The notes beneath the pieces were generated by a model. It did not search any database. It saw nothing but the letters and a program-made list of their open reading frames with translations, and was not told where the DNA came from. From an uncultured Clostridium sp. (GTDB lineage: Bacteria; Bacillota; Clostridia; TANB77; CAG-508), in assembly GCA_948468045.1 (NCBI GenBank), contig CAOKGO010000005.1, positions 1 through 64,000 on the forward strand: a stretch of 64,000 nucleotides of DNA, written 5' to 3'. The translations under genes were made by a program, and so were the position numbers. Every line of letters starts with the position of its first letter. Within the stretch, counting starts at the first letter, position 1. Of the stretch, positions 45,664 through 54,030 are shown piece after piece.

Positions 45664-46021
45664 ATATGTCGTATTGGGGACGTTTCTTTTGCGACATTTT
45701 TATGTTGACTGCTATTAAGCTACCAGGTTTGTATAAAGAACAAAAGAGGCATGATTAAAATTTTATGACCTTTTAGATAACTTTTCATGCCACGTCTTTG
45801 TTCGCCCGCGAAAATTGCAAAGCAATTTTCTGTGGAACGTTTTATATTATAGGAAGTTCGGAGAACTTTCCTATAATAGAACAAAAGAGGCATGATTAAA
45901 ATTTTATGACCTTTTAGATTACTCTTCATGCCTCGTCTTTGTTCGCTCGCGAAAATTGCAAAGCAATTTTTGCGTGGAACGCTTTATATTATAGGAAGTT
46001 CGGAGAACTTTCCTATAATAT
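45664..46021. repeat. Palindromic unit and tandem pair of compound hairpin repeats
   Basis: GTCGTATTGGGGACGTTTCTTTTGCGAC (45667-45694) is a member of the palindrome family. Then two direct copies (about 45737-45881 and 45882-46021) of a compound repeat: GAACAAAAGAGGCATGA ... TCATGCC.CGTCTTTGTTC (outer stem), GCGAAAATTGCAAAGCAATTTTCGC (middle stem) and ATTATAGGAAGTTCGGAGAACTTTCCTATAAT (last stem). Other copies: 49245-49393, 52818-52886, 56880-56982, 57817-57972. Confidence 0.85.
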
Positions 46022-46023
46022 AA

Positions 46024-46066
46024 AAAAAGAACCTAAATACTAAATTAGAATCTAGGTTCTTTTTTG
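46024..46066. terminator. Terminator in upp-murD region
   Basis: AAAAAAGAACCTAAAT...ATCTAGGTTCTTTTTT hairpin with A-run and T-run; serves either strand. Confidence 0.75.
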
Positions 46067-46120
46067 ATATCATAGAAAAATCATAGACTTTTCTATAATA
46101 TCATACTTTTAATAACAAAA

Positions 46121-46225
46121 CTATCTACAGTTATTATTGTTTTGTCTTTCATTGTTGTTATTATTTTGATTGTTTTTGTTATTATTGTTGTTATTGTTTT
46201 GGTTTTCTTTATTTTTCTTTGACAT
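46121..46225 (-). CDS. Asn-rich 34-residue protein
   Basis: MSKKNKENQNNNNNNNKNNQ then NNNNNERQNNNNCR-stop, with a strong GGAGGTGC site before the ATG at 46225. A low-complexity peptide; could be a small spore protein or surface tail. The clear ribosome site is the only reason to call it a gene. Confidence 0.45.
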   Translation of the reverse strand: MSKKNKENQNNNNNNNKNNQNNNNNERQNNNNCR

Positions 46226-46294
46226 GAAAAGCACCTCCAATTCAAGTTTCAATATTATTTTTGCCTAAGAAGCATAAAAATATACAAAATAAAA

Positions 46295-46323
46295 TTGTCT
46301 TTTTTTAACATTTGATATATAAT
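46295..46323 (+). promoter_or_regulatory. Promoter of murD
   Basis: TTGTCT, 17 bases, TATAAT, 95 bases before the murD ATG. Confidence 0.65.
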
Positions 46324-46417
46324 GGGGAAAATAAAAAAATTGAATATTATTTCGACTTTTTTAGATTAACTATTTATTAATAATTGAATACTATATTTTA
46401 AAAGGAGTAAAGAAGTA

Positions 46418-47818
46418 ATGAAATTTAAAAATGATAAATTAAATGAATTTGAGGAATACATAAAATTTAGAAAAGTGGCTATTATAGGTTTAGGAGTTAG
46501 TAATTTGCCATTATTAGATTATATGTTTGATAAAAGAGCCAAAGTTAGTATTTTTGATGAAAGAGAAGAAAAACAAATTCCAAAAGAAGTAATTGATAAA
46601 ATAAAAAATTATGGTTTTAAATCATATATTGGTAAAAATTCATTAGAAAATTTAAACGGATTTGACATTATTTTCCGTTCTCCTAGTTGTTTACCGACAA
46701 GAAAAGAACTACAACAAGAGGAAGAAAGAGGTGCAATGGTTACAACAGAAATAGAAATGCTAATGAAAATGTGTCCTTGCAAAACAATTGGTGTAACAGG
46801 TAGTGATGGTAAGACAACAACAACAAGTTTAATATATAGTATTTTACAAAATGCAGGTTTTAATACATATTTAGGTGGAAATATTGGAAATCCATTATTT
46901 ACCAAATTGGCTCAAATGAAGCCAGAAGATATTGTAGTATTGGAACTAAGTAGCTTTCAATTGATGGGAATGGAAATTAGTCCAAATATATCAGTTATTA
47001 CAAATATAACACCAAATCATCTAAATATTCACAAAGATTATGAAGAATATATAGAAGCAAAGAAAAATATTTTTAAATATCAAAAAGAAAATGATATTTT
47101 AATTCTAAATTATGATAATGATATAACAAGAGAATGTAGCAAACAAGCAAAAGGGAAAGTAACTTTCTTTAGTAGAAAAGAAAAACTGGATAATGGTTTT
47201 ATAGTAGATGGAAGATGTATTAAAAAATGTGAAGAAGGCATTAGAGAACATATTTTTAATGGTGAAGATGCCATTTTAAGGGGAAATCATAATTTAGAAA
47301 ATATAGCTACTGCATTGGCTGTAACAAAAAATTTAGTACCAGCTGAACAATCAATAGAAACATTAAAAAGCTTTAAACCAGTAGAACATAGAATAGAATT
47401 TGTAAAAGAAATCAATCAAGTAAAATGGTATAATGACTCTGCAAGTTCATCTCCAACTAGAACATTGTCTGGTTTAAATGCTTTTGATGAAGATATTGTT
47501 TTAATTAGTGGTGGCTATGATAAAAACTTAGATTATAAACCACTTGCCAAACCAATTGCAGAAAAAGTAAAAGCTTTATTATTAATTGGTCAAACTTCAG
47601 GTAAAATTTTTGAAGTAGTAAAACAAGAATTAGAAAATCAAAGCAAAAGTTTAGATATTTATATGTGCGAAACTTTAGAAGAAACAGTAAAGTTAGCTAA
47701 AAAGTTAGCAAAGCCACAAAATGTAGTTCTATTTTCTCCTGCTAGTGCAAGTTTTGATATGTTTAAAGATTTTGCAGATAGGGGAAATCAATTTAAACAA
47801 TTAGTAAATGAATTATAA
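46418..47818 (+). CDS. murD: UDP-N-acetylmuramoylalanine-D-glutamate ligase
   Basis: 466 residues. ATP-binding IGVTGSDGKTTTTSLI, YLGGNIGNP, VVLELSSFQL, NITPNHLNIH and the C-terminal NDSASSSPTRTLSG. Adds D-Glu to UDP-MurNAc-Ala in peptidoglycan synthesis. AAAGGAG site. Confidence 0.94.
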   Translation: MKFKNDKLNEFEEYIKFRKVAIIGLGVSNLPLLDYMFDKRAKVSIFDEREEKQIPKEVIDKIKNYGFKSYIGKNSLENLNGFDIIFRSPSCLPTRKELQQEEERGAMVTTEIEMLMKMCPCKTIGVTGSDGKTTTTSLIYSILQNAGFNTYLGGNIGNPLFTKLAQMKPEDIVVLELSSFQLMGMEISPNISVITNITPNHLNIHKDYEEYIEAKKNIFKYQKENDILILNYDNDITRECSKQAKGKVTFFSRKEKLDNGFIVDGRCIKKCEEGIREHIFNGEDAILRGNHNLENIATALAVTKNLVPAEQSIETLKSFKPVEHRIEFVKEINQVKWYNDSASSSPTRTLSGLNAFDEDIVLISGGYDKNLDYKPLAKPIAEKVKALLLIGQTSGKIFEVVKQELENQSKSLDIYMCETLEETVKLAKKLAKPQNVVLFSPASASFDMFKDFADRGNQFKQLVNEL

Positions 47819-47876
47819 AAATCACATTAATTAAATTAAATGCATATAATATACAAAATATTAAGGAGGTTATTAT

Positions 47877-48483
47877 ATGTATCAAGAAACTTATGAAGAC
47901 TACATAAGAAGCATTTTAGGCTATCCTACACAAAATACTTATCAAATGCAACCAGTTACTAATTATAGAAATAATGAAACAGATAAAAATTTAGAATCTT
48001 GTTATCCAGAAATATATAAAGTAGTATATCCTATGGTAAACAAAGCCTGTATGACAAATTCAAGACCAGTTACACCAGAACTAATTGATGAACTGACAGA
48101 CGAAATTTATTCTTCTTTAGAAACTGATAATAATGGAATAAACATAAATATTAATTTAAGTAATGAAGTGAAAAATAGTTCTACACAAGCTACTAGTGCT
48201 AAAAAACAAGTAGAAAACAGAAGCAATCAAGTAGAAAATAGAGTAGAAAGTAGGAAAGAAGACAGGCAATTTAGAAATAGAGGTTTACAAGATTTAATTA
48301 GGATTTTATTAATAAGAGAATTGCTTCGGAAGACCTGGTGGAAATAATCGTCCGCCTATGCCACCACCACATAGACCACCAATGCCAAGACCACCATTTC
48401 CAGGTGAAAGACCACCAATGGGAGGTGGAAGACCACCTATGATGCCACGTTATGGCGAAGAATTTTTAGATATTTATGAATAA
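47877..48483 (+). CDS. Pro/Gly-rich-tailed protein, +1 frameshift at CGG
   Basis: About 201 residues if joined. N-terminal 150 residues: MYQETYEDYIRSILGYP, CYPEIYKVVYPMVNKAC and VTPELIDELTDEIYSSLE (conserved-looking helical part), a Gln/Asn/Arg-rich linker, then DLIRILLIRELL before CTT-CGG. Skipping the C at 48327 gives GRPGGNNRPPMPPPHRPPM and further PPxxP repeats, ending YGEEFLDIYE. The tail is plainly coding (regular Pro/Arg/Met triplets). Function unknown; similar Pro-rich tails occur on spore-surface proteins. AAGGAGG site. Confidence 0.8.
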
Positions 48484-48489
48484 AGAAAT

Positions 48490-48580
48490 GACGTGATCCT
48501 ACCAGGGCTAACCTACCAAGATCACGTCTATTTGCATGCCGTTGCCACTATTAAGGAGGTGGCATAAATTTTTTTTGCAA
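48490..48580. terminator. Terminator hairpins between Pro-rich gene and RNA cluster
   Basis: GACGTGATC...GATCACGTC (48490-48529) and TGCCACTATTAAGGAGGTGGCA followed by ATAAATTTTTTTT (48543-48576). The first can end the plus-strand gene, and both can end the minus-strand RNA operon. Confidence 0.6.
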
Positions 48581-48591
48581 CGACATACAAT

Positions 48592-48689
48592 TCAGACAGA
48601 CGGGAGTCGAACCCGTAAATTTGATTTACTACTACCCACTACGAAAGCAGAAATCAAATTTCCCCATACCTATTATTTGGGGCAATCTG
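48592..48689 (-). ncRNA. tRNA-like RNA E with extended central arm
   Basis: 98 bases. Acceptor-like CAGATTG / CTGTCTG with A at the discriminator position and a canonical T-arm ACGGG-TTCGACT-CCCGT. The D-arm position has CCCC...GGGG with AATAGGTAT in the loop. In place of the anticodon arm is an 11-bp stem AAATTTGATTT / AAATCAAATTT with a 23-base loop. No ordinary anticodon can be assigned. Spaced 4 bases from RNA D. Confidence 0.45.
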
Positions 48690-48693
48690 AAAA

Positions 48694-48789
48694 TCGGATA
48701 GGCAAGAATATGAATAAATCATAAACTTGCGTATAACTCACCCTGCTCCTCCCTAGCAGAGAGTGCCCAATTTAATGGGCTACTATCCG
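48694..48789 (-). ncRNA. tRNA-like RNA D without T-loop consensus
   Basis: 96 bases closed by a perfect 7-bp CGGATAG / CTATCCG with A discriminator. T8-A9 and D-stem GCCC/GGGC are in place, then a CTGCT-AGGGAGG-AGCAG arm and a long GCAAG...CTTGC arm where the T-arm would be. It keeps a cloverleaf outline but not the conserved loops. Confidence 0.4.
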
Positions 48790-48794
48790 AAAAT

Positions 48795-48867
48795 AGTGCA
48801 GGTGGGATTCGAACCCACGTGTTTGGAGGTAATGAGCCTCCATGCCCATCCACTGGGCCACTGCACT
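48795..48867 (-). tRNA. tRNA-like, CAU anticodon if loop is read as seven bases
   Basis: 73 bases. Acceptor AGTGCAG / CTGCACT, D-stem GCCC/GGGC, T-arm GTGGG-TTCGAAT-CCCAC. The anticodon arm TGGAGG-CTCATTA-CCTCCA is one pair longer than normal; with a standard 5-bp stem the loop would have nine bases (GCTCATTAC). With a 7-base loop the anticodon is CAT (Met or Ile2), but position 37 would be U, which is unusual. The D-arm style (GTGGCCCAGTGGAT) recalls arginine tRNAs. Confidence 0.55.
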
Positions 48868-48873
48868 TTAAAA

Positions 48874-48950
48874 GGGATCTAGTGGGATTCGAACCCACGA
48901 CATTTCATTGGTTGTAAACCAACAGCTCTTCCTCTGCAGCTATAGACCCC
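48874..48950 (-). tRNA. tRNA-Val (UAC), slightly irregular
   Basis: Acceptor GGGTCTA / TAGATCC with an extra outer G-C pair, anticodon arm GTTGG-TTTACAA-CCAAT (anticodon TAC, Val), T-arm GTGGG-TTCGAAT-CCCAC. Irregular points: 8-base variable loop, mismatch at D-stem position 13-22, possible 8-bp acceptor. Confidence 0.65.
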
Positions 48951-48955
48951 TTAAT

Positions 48956-49031
48956 TTAGACCATTGCTCCTTTTATTAAGTGTGTGGGGACACATAAATA
49001 AATAAAAGGAAAAGAAAAAGCAATGGTCTAA
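48956..49031 (-). repeat. Long hairpin between tRNA-like genes
   Basis: Perfect outer arms TTAGACCATTGCT / AGCAATGGTCTAA with an inner CCTTTTATT / AATAAAAGG stem; about 76 bases lying exactly between two tRNA-like units. Confidence 0.7.
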
Positions 49032-49103
49032 TCGGACTGGTGGGACTCGAACCCACGACTTCTACGCTTAAACGTAACGTTCTACCAACTGAACTACAGA
49101 CCG
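49032..49103 (-). tRNA. tRNA-like with six-base anticodon loop
   Basis: Acceptor CGGTCTG / CAGTCCG (one T-T mismatch), canonical T8-A9, D-arm GTTC-AGTTGGTA-GAAC, T-arm GTGGG-TTCGAGT-CCCAC. The anticodon stem TTACG / CGTAG encloses only TTTAAG, six bases, so the anticodon cannot be fixed (TAA or TTA). First unit of the RNA cluster. Confidence 0.5.
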
Positions 49104-49106
49104 ATA

Positions 49107-49180
49107 CCCTCGAAATTGCCTCGAGGGGTTCATAAAAATGAAACTTGTTATATATTAACATAAAACAAGCATAAAGTCAA
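49107..49180 (-). promoter_or_regulatory. Promoter and 5' hairpin of tRNA-like cluster
   Basis: On the minus strand TTGACT (49180-49175), 17 bases, TAATAT (49157-49152). Downstream, CCCTCGA...TCGAGGG (49107-49127) forms a hairpin just before the first tRNA-like unit. The strong promoter argues that the cluster is expressed. Confidence 0.75.
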
Positions 49181-49244
49181 TACTTTTTGAAAAAAATTGT
49201 CATTTTTAATAAAAATTTTCTTTAAAGGCATAAATTGCAAATGT

Positions 49245-49393
49245 TTTTTTCTATTATAGGAAAGTTCTCCGAACTTCCTATAATAGAAAAAATTGTACAC
49301 AATTTTACTAACGTAAAATTGGCACACGAACAAAGACGAGGCATGAAAAGTTATATAAAAAGTCATAAAATTTTAATCATGCCTCTTTTGTTC
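49245..49393 (-). repeat. Compound hairpin repeat, copy 3, reverse orientation
   Basis: Carries ATTATAGGAAAGTTCTCCGAACTTCCTATAAT and the GAACAAAGACGAGGCATGA ... TCATGCCTCTTTTGTTC arms of the family described at 45664; the middle stem has diverged. Confidence 0.8.
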
Positions 49394-49474
49394 TCTTTAC
49401 AAAATTTGTCGAATATATTTTAAAAAATATGTAAAAAATATAAATGAGAATTTTTTTGAAAGGTGGAAAAAATA

Positions 49475-49921
49475 ATGAAAGTAAAAGAATGTATGTGTAA
49501 TGATGTGGCTTGTGTAAAGCCTGATTGTAGCTTAAACCAAGTAGCAAAATTAATGAACGAAAAACATGTTGGTTGTATACCAGTTTGTGATGAAGATAAT
49601 TGCATATGTGGAATTGTTACAGATAGAGATATATTACTAAGAGCAGTAGCTTGTGAAAAAGACACAAAAACTTGTAAAGTAAGTGATGTCATGACTTGTA
49701 ATGTATGCACTTGTACAGAGGATGAAGAAATGACAAATGCAGAAAGTAAAATGGCTCAAAATCAAATTAGAAGATTACCAGTTTGTGACCAAAACAATAA
49801 AGTAATTGGAATTTTAACATTAGGAGATTTAGCACAAAATGATAGAGAAATAGGGAAGCAACAAGTATGTACAACAATAGAGGAAATTTGCAATTGTCAT
49901 AATGGAAAACATGCAGAGTAA
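49475..49921 (+). CDS. CBS-pair domain protein, cysteine-rich
   Basis: 148 residues from ATG 49475 (AAAGGTGG). Two CBS motifs: MNEKHVGCIPVCDEDN...GIVTDRDILLRA, and MAQNQIRRLPVCDQNNKVIGIL TLGDLA (read across a helix). Such pairs bind adenine nucleotides. Eleven or more cysteines, unusual for the family, suggest metal or redox sensing (inference). Followed by a terminator at 49937-49965. Confidence 0.87.
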   Translation: MKVKECMCNDVACVKPDCSLNQVAKLMNEKHVGCIPVCDEDNCICGIVTDRDILLRAVACEKDTKTCKVSDVMTCNVCTCTEDEEMTNAESKMAQNQIRRLPVCDQNNKVIGILTLGDLAQNDREIGKQQVCTTIEEICNCHNGKHAE

Positions 49922-49936
49922 AAATCTATAATATAG

Positions 49937-49965
49937 CAAAGAACGGATAATATTCCGTTCTTTTA
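49937..49965. terminator. Terminator after CBS gene
   Basis: AAAGAACGGA-TAATAT-TCCGTTCTTTT hairpin. Confidence 0.8.
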
Positions 49966-49994
49966 CATATAATAAAAGAGGAAGGAGGTAAAGC

Positions 49995-51092
49995 ATGATA
50001 ATTAATGTATCATATTGGACAAGAGTATTTAAAAACATAATGTATGTCATATTATTATTAATTGGACTATATCTTGCTTTAAAGCTTTCTATATTTTATA
50101 TGCCATTTTTAGTAGCATTTATTATATCACTAATTATAGAACCTGCAATAAAATGCATAATGAAAAAAACAAATTTAACAAGAAGGACTAGTTCTATCAT
50201 AATATTTGTAATTGTATTAGGAATTATCCTAGGAGGACTAATTTGGATTTTAATAACACTTTTTTCAGAATCTTCAAGTTTACTACAAGGACTGAATGAT
50301 TACTTTGATAAAGCTTACATACAATTTCAATTTTTTATGGAAAGCTTTAATTTTGACAAAATACATCTATCAAATGAAGTTTTAAATGTAATACAAAATT
50401 CAACAGGAGACTTATTAGAAACAGCATCAAACTGGCTAAGAAATTCATTAACAGGTTTAATTGAATTAGTAACAAGCCTACCATCCATTGCCATATGCAT
50501 AGGAATTACAATAGTTGCACTTTATTTTATATGTGTAGACAAAATCTATATATTAGACCAAATAGAACATCATCTTCCAAAAATTTGGGTACGAAAAATA
50601 GGAAAACATCTAAAAGACCTAATACAAACCTTAGGTGGATATTTAAAAGCAGAAGCCACATTAATATTAGTATCATTCATAATTTCATTAATAGGACTTT
50701 ATATTTTACAATTTGCAGGATTTAATGTACAATATCCTTTGTTAATGGCATTATTCATAGGATTTGTCGATGCTCTTCCGATACTTGGGTCAGGAACAGT
50801 AATGATACCATGGGCAATAATCTGTGCAATAAATGGTGACTTAAACCTAGGAATAGCAATAATAGTATTATTAATAATCATGTCAATATCAAGACAACTG
50901 CTAGAACCTAAATTAGTAAGTAAAAACATAGGAGTACATCCAATATTTACTCTAATTGCTATGTATACAGGTTTCAAAATAATTGGAATAATGGGACTAT
51001 TAATAGGACCAATAGTTTTAATCATATTTAAAAATATATTTGCAAGTCTAATAGACCAAGGAGTATTCAAAACAATATTTGACAAAAAATAA
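49995..51092 (+). CDS. ytvI: AI-2E/YtvI-type membrane protein, probably sporulation
   Basis: 365 residues, about eight helices with a long extracytoplasmic loop (residues 90-150). Family pattern GLYLALKLSIFYMPFLVAFI, FVDALPILGSGTVMIPWA and SRQLLEPKLVSKNIGVHPIF. It matches the sporulation integral membrane protein YtvI branch of the AI-2E exporter family. Gene name by resemblance. GGAGG site. Confidence 0.78.
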   Translation: MIINVSYWTRVFKNIMYVILLLIGLYLALKLSIFYMPFLVAFIISLIIEPAIKCIMKKTNLTRRTSSIIIFVIVLGIILGGLIWILITLFSESSSLLQGLNDYFDKAYIQFQFFMESFNFDKIHLSNEVLNVIQNSTGDLLETASNWLRNSLTGLIELVTSLPSIAICIGITIVALYFICVDKIYILDQIEHHLPKIWVRKIGKHLKDLIQTLGGYLKAEATLILVSFIISLIGLYILQFAGFNVQYPLLMALFIGFVDALPILGSGTVMIPWAIICAINGDLNLGIAIIVLLIIMSISRQLLEPKLVSKNIGVHPIFTLIAMYTGFKIIGIMGLLIGPIVLIIFKNIFASLIDQGVFKTIFDKK

Positions 51093-51096
51093 TCAG

Positions 51097-51196
51097 ATGT
51101 CGTGTTGGTGTCGTGTTGGGGACGTTTCCTTTGGGACATTTTAATTTACGTAAAAATGTCCCAAAGGAAACGTCCCCAACACGACACCAACACGAT
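51097..51196. repeat. Large palindromic repeat, convergent terminator
   Basis: TCGTGTTGGTGTCGTGTTGG and GGACGTTTCCTTTGGGACATT with a perfect complement on the other side of TTAATTTACGTAA; about 45 bp per arm. It ends ytvI and guaA transcripts. Confidence 0.85.
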
Positions 51197-51197
51197 A

Positions 51198-52733
51198 TTA
51201 TTCCCATTCGATTGTTGCAGGTGGTTTTGATGTAATATCATAAACTACTCTGTTTACATGGTTTACTTCGTTTACTATACGAGAAGATACTTTTTCTAAT
51301 ATTTCATATGGTATTTTACTCCATATACCTGTCATAAAGTCTGTTGTCTCAACAGCACGAAGTGCTATTGTATAATCATATGTTCTTTCATCTCCCATAA
51401 CTCCAACAGATTTTAAGTTTGTTAGGACTGCAAAGTATTGATTGATATTTTTATGAAGTCCAGCATTTGCAATTTCTTCTCTAAAGATACTGTCAGCATC
51501 TTTTAGTATTGTTAGTTTGTCATCTGTAATGTCTCCAATTACTCTAATAGCAAGTCCAGGACCTGGGAAAGGTTGTCTATAAACTAAGTTTTCTGGAATT
51601 CCTAATTCTAATCCTGTTTTTCGTACTTCGTCTTTAAATAAATCTCTTAATGGTTCTACAATTTCTTTAAAATCAACGTAGTCTGGAAGTCCACCAACAT
51701 TGTGATGACTTTTTATTACAGAGCTTTTGCCTAGTCCACTTTCAATAACATCTGGATAGATAGTTCCTTGTACTAAAAAATCAACTTGGCCAAGTTTTTT
51801 TGCTTCTTCTTCAAATACACGAATGAATTCTTCTCCAATGATTTTTCTTTTTGTTTCAGGGTCTGCAATACCAGCTAGTTTTGATAAAAATCTATCTTTG
51901 GCATTTATACGAATTAGATTAATGTCAAATTGTTGTTTAAATATTTTTTCTACTTCATCACCTTCATTTTTACGCAAAAGTCCATGGTCAACAAAAATAC
52001 AAGTTAAGTTTTTGCCGATTGCTTTTGAAAGTAAAACAGCTGCAACTGAAGAGTCAACACCACCAGATAATGCACATAAAGCTTTTTTGTCTCCAATTTT
52101 TTCTTTTAAGCTTTTGATAGTTTCTTGCGTAAATGAACTAATTACCCAGTCAGCAGAACAGTTACAAATATTAAATAAAAAGTTTTTGATTACTTGAATA
52201 CCATTTTTTGAGTTGTTTACTTCTGGATGAAATTGTATACCATATAATTTTTTTTCTTGGTTTTCCATTCCAGCATTTGGGCAAGAAGATGTTGAACCAA
52301 TATTTTTAAAACCATTTGGGACAGTTTCTACATAGTCAGTGTGACTCATTAAAAATCCATTAGTTTCCCCAAAACCTTGTAAAAGTAGGGAAGTGTTATT
52401 AATAGAAACATCTGTTGTTCCATATTCACGTTTATTTGGTCTTGCAACTTTTCCACCTAAAGTAAGTGCCATTAATTGCATTCCATAACAAATTCCAAGA
52501 ATTGGAATGCCTAATTCAAAAATTTCTTTATCACATTTTGGTGCATCTTCACCATATACGCTTGCAGGTCCTCCTGTAAATATTATTCCTTTTGGATTTT
52601 TTTCTTTGATTTTTTCTATTGAAATATTATAAGGTACTACTTCAGAGTATACATTACATTCTCTTACACGCCTTGCTATTAGTTGGTTGTATTGCCCTCC
52701 AAAGTCTAAAATTAAAATTAATTCGTTTTTCAC
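51198..52733 (-). CDS. guaA: GMP synthase
   Basis: 511 residues. Glutaminase domain with [26 protein letters not shown] (nucleophile Cys) and FHPEV; ATP pyrophosphatase motif [16 protein letters not shown]; dimerisation end [15 protein letters not shown] and KPPATIEWE. Converts XMP to GMP. AGGTAAAA site. Confidence 0.95.
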   Translation of the reverse strand: MKNELILILDFGGQYNQLIARRVRECNVYSEVVPYNISIEKIKEKNPKGIIFTGGPASVYGEDAPKCDKEIFELGIPILGICYGMQLMALTLGGKVARPNKREYGTTDVSINNTSLLLQGFGETNGFLMSHTDYVETVPNGFKNIGSTSSCPNAGMENQEKKLYGIQFHPEVNNSKNGIQVIKNFLFNICNCSADWVISSFTQETIKSLKEKIGDKKALCALSGGVDSSVAAVLLSKAIGKNLTCIFVDHGLLRKNEGDEVEKIFKQQFDINLIRINAKDRFLSKLAGIADPETKRKIIGEEFIRVFEEEAKKLGQVDFLVQGTIYPDVIESGLGKSSVIKSHHNVGGLPDYVDFKEIVEPLRDLFKDEVRKTGLELGIPENLVYRQPFPGPGLAIRVIGDITDDKLTILKDADSIFREEIANAGLHKNINQYFAVLTNLKSVGVMGDERTYDYTIALRAVETTDFMTGIWSKIPYEILEKVSSRIVNEVNHVNRVVYDITSKPPATIEWE

Positions 52734-52817
52734 TTATTTTACCTCCATCAACAATAAAATTTGTTTTATTTTATCATATTTTGGAAGAAAAGTAAAGAAT
52801 TAAAATAGGATATACTA

Positions 52818-52985
52818 GAACAAAAAGAGTATGATTTAAAATTTGTGACCTTTTAGATTGCTTTAAATGAACCGTCTTTGTTCACCTGCCAAATTTGTTA
52901 CTATATTATATAATAATTATCCCTCGGCTTAGCCAGAAGCTTACAAATATAAAAACAGGAGCCTCAAAAGGTTAAGGCTCCTGTG
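52818..52985. repeat. Diverged compound repeat and terminator
   Basis: GAACAAAAAGAGTATGATTT ... CCGTCTTTGTTC (52818-52886) is a worn copy of the compound repeat. ACAGGAGCCT...AGGCTCCTGT (52955-52984) is a 10-bp terminator hairpin holding the stop of the next minus-strand ORF. Confidence 0.65.
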
Positions 52986-53161
52986 GAAGAAATTTCTGCC
53001 ATTAATGATATTGTTATCAAGAATACTCCTGACACAAATATCCGTACAGAGGGAAAAGTATTGCCCTCTTTGCTACTGTCCAGCATACATGCAGCCATGC
53101 TGAACAGCACTAAACAAAAGATGCCTGAAAATCTCAAAAATAAAAATATAACTGTCCTCAT
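52964..53161 (-). CDS. Small two-helix membrane protein
   Basis: 65 residues from ATG 53161 (MRTVIFLFLRFSGIFCLVLF), with a second helix VSGVFLITISLMAEI; a TTG at 53179 would add six. Ends in its own terminator. Base composition is more GC-rich than neighbours. Not recognised; the overlapping plus-strand frame looks less likely because it lacks a ribosome site. Confidence 0.45.
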   Translation of the reverse strand: MRTVIFLFLRFSGIFCLVLFSMAACMLDSSKEGNTFPSVRIFVSGVFLITISLMAEISSTGALTF

Positions 53162-53320
53162 TTTTTTTATTTGCCCCAATATGGGGCTCTCCCTTCTACT
53201 TTTTTATTTAAAATCTATAATAATTATAACATATTTTACATAAAAAATCAAATTCATGCAAAACGTTGTATGAGTTTTTGGGGCTGAGGTTTTTTAAAAA
53301 TTTCAATATGAATGCTAAGA

Positions 53321-53872
53321 CTAAAGAATTCCACTTGTAGGAATATAACTTTCATCTGGAGGATACACAAATTCCTCATTTGGTTTATCTACTTTCTTAA
53401 TATCTGTAACTTTTACAATAGGCATATTGCCATGATAATTACCTTTTGTAATTTCACCTGTTAGTTCAACCCAAGTTTCATTTTCAAACTCCTTAGCATT
53501 TTCGCTTTCACATAGAAAACCTACAATAACAGACTGAAAATCAGAAGAAATAATCATATTTCTAGCCAATACAAACTGATTTTCATACAAATCTGAAACA
53601 CGATAAACATAGCCTGTAAAACTAATTTTAACACCTATATAGTTATCAACATTTTCATGAACAGCTTTCAACACATTAGCATAATTAGAAACTGTAAGTT
53701 TTGTAACCTTATTTTGAGGCAAGCAACTAGAAATTTCAGGACTAGCATTACTAGCACCGTTAAAAACCTTAAAACTTACAATGCCAACAATTATAATTAC
53801 AAGCAAAACAATAAAAGCAAAGAAATATTTAAAAGTCTTACTACCATTAATTTTAACATTATATACAAACAT
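53321..53872 (-). CDS. Membrane-anchored OB-fold protein, DUF1980-like
   Basis: 183 residues with one N-terminal transmembrane helix (about residues 15-36). The outside domain has YIGVKISFTGYVYRV, FVLARNMIISSDFQSVIVGF, ENETWVELTGEI and IVKVTDIKKVDKP, resembling the C-terminal domain of the YcgQ (TIGR03943/DUF1980) family. Function unknown. Confidence 0.7.
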   Translation of the reverse strand: MFVYNVKINGSKTFKYFFAFIVLLVIIIVGIVSFKVFNGASNASPEISSCLPQNKVTKLTVSNYANVLKAVHENVDNYIGVKISFTGYVYRVSDLYENQFVLARNMIISSDFQSVIVGFLCESENAKEFENETWVELTGEITKGNYHGNMPIVKVTDIKKVDKPNEEFVYPPDESYIPTSGIL

Positions 53873-53947
53873 ATAAATCCTCTTTTCTATTAATAATACT
53901 ATTTACTTGAATTTATGTACTTATAATAAAAAATATGCAAAAAATGC

Positions 53948-53976
53948 TTGCTAAAAAGGAATTTTAGTGGTATAGT
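53948..53976 (+). promoter_or_regulatory. Promoter of secA
   Basis: TTGCTA, 17 bases, TATAGT, 55 bases before the ATG. Confidence 0.6.
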
Positions 53977-54030
53977 ATTTAAGTAAAAAACTAGAGAATA
54001 AAAAAATAAGAAGGGACTGAAACTAAAAAA

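Noticed and set aside
45720-45929. ORFs inside the compound hairpin repeats (also 49235-49423 and 56746-57000)
   Set aside because: They are translations of the repeat palindromes with no ribosome site; the same peptide fragments recur wherever the repeat occurs.
48592-48689. tmRNA
   Set aside because: The 3' end has a T-arm like tmRNA, but there is no Ala-type G-U acceptor, no tag reading frame and the unit is under 100 bases.
48795-48867. The irregular tRNA as a four-base CGGN decoder
   Set aside because: No CCG or NCCG sequence occurs in its anticodon loop (GCTCATTAC at most), so a direct decoder role is not supported.
52983-53243. Plus-strand ORF opposite the small membrane protein
   Set aside because: It begins inside a terminator hairpin and lacks a ribosome site; the minus-strand frame has helices and a proper terminator.
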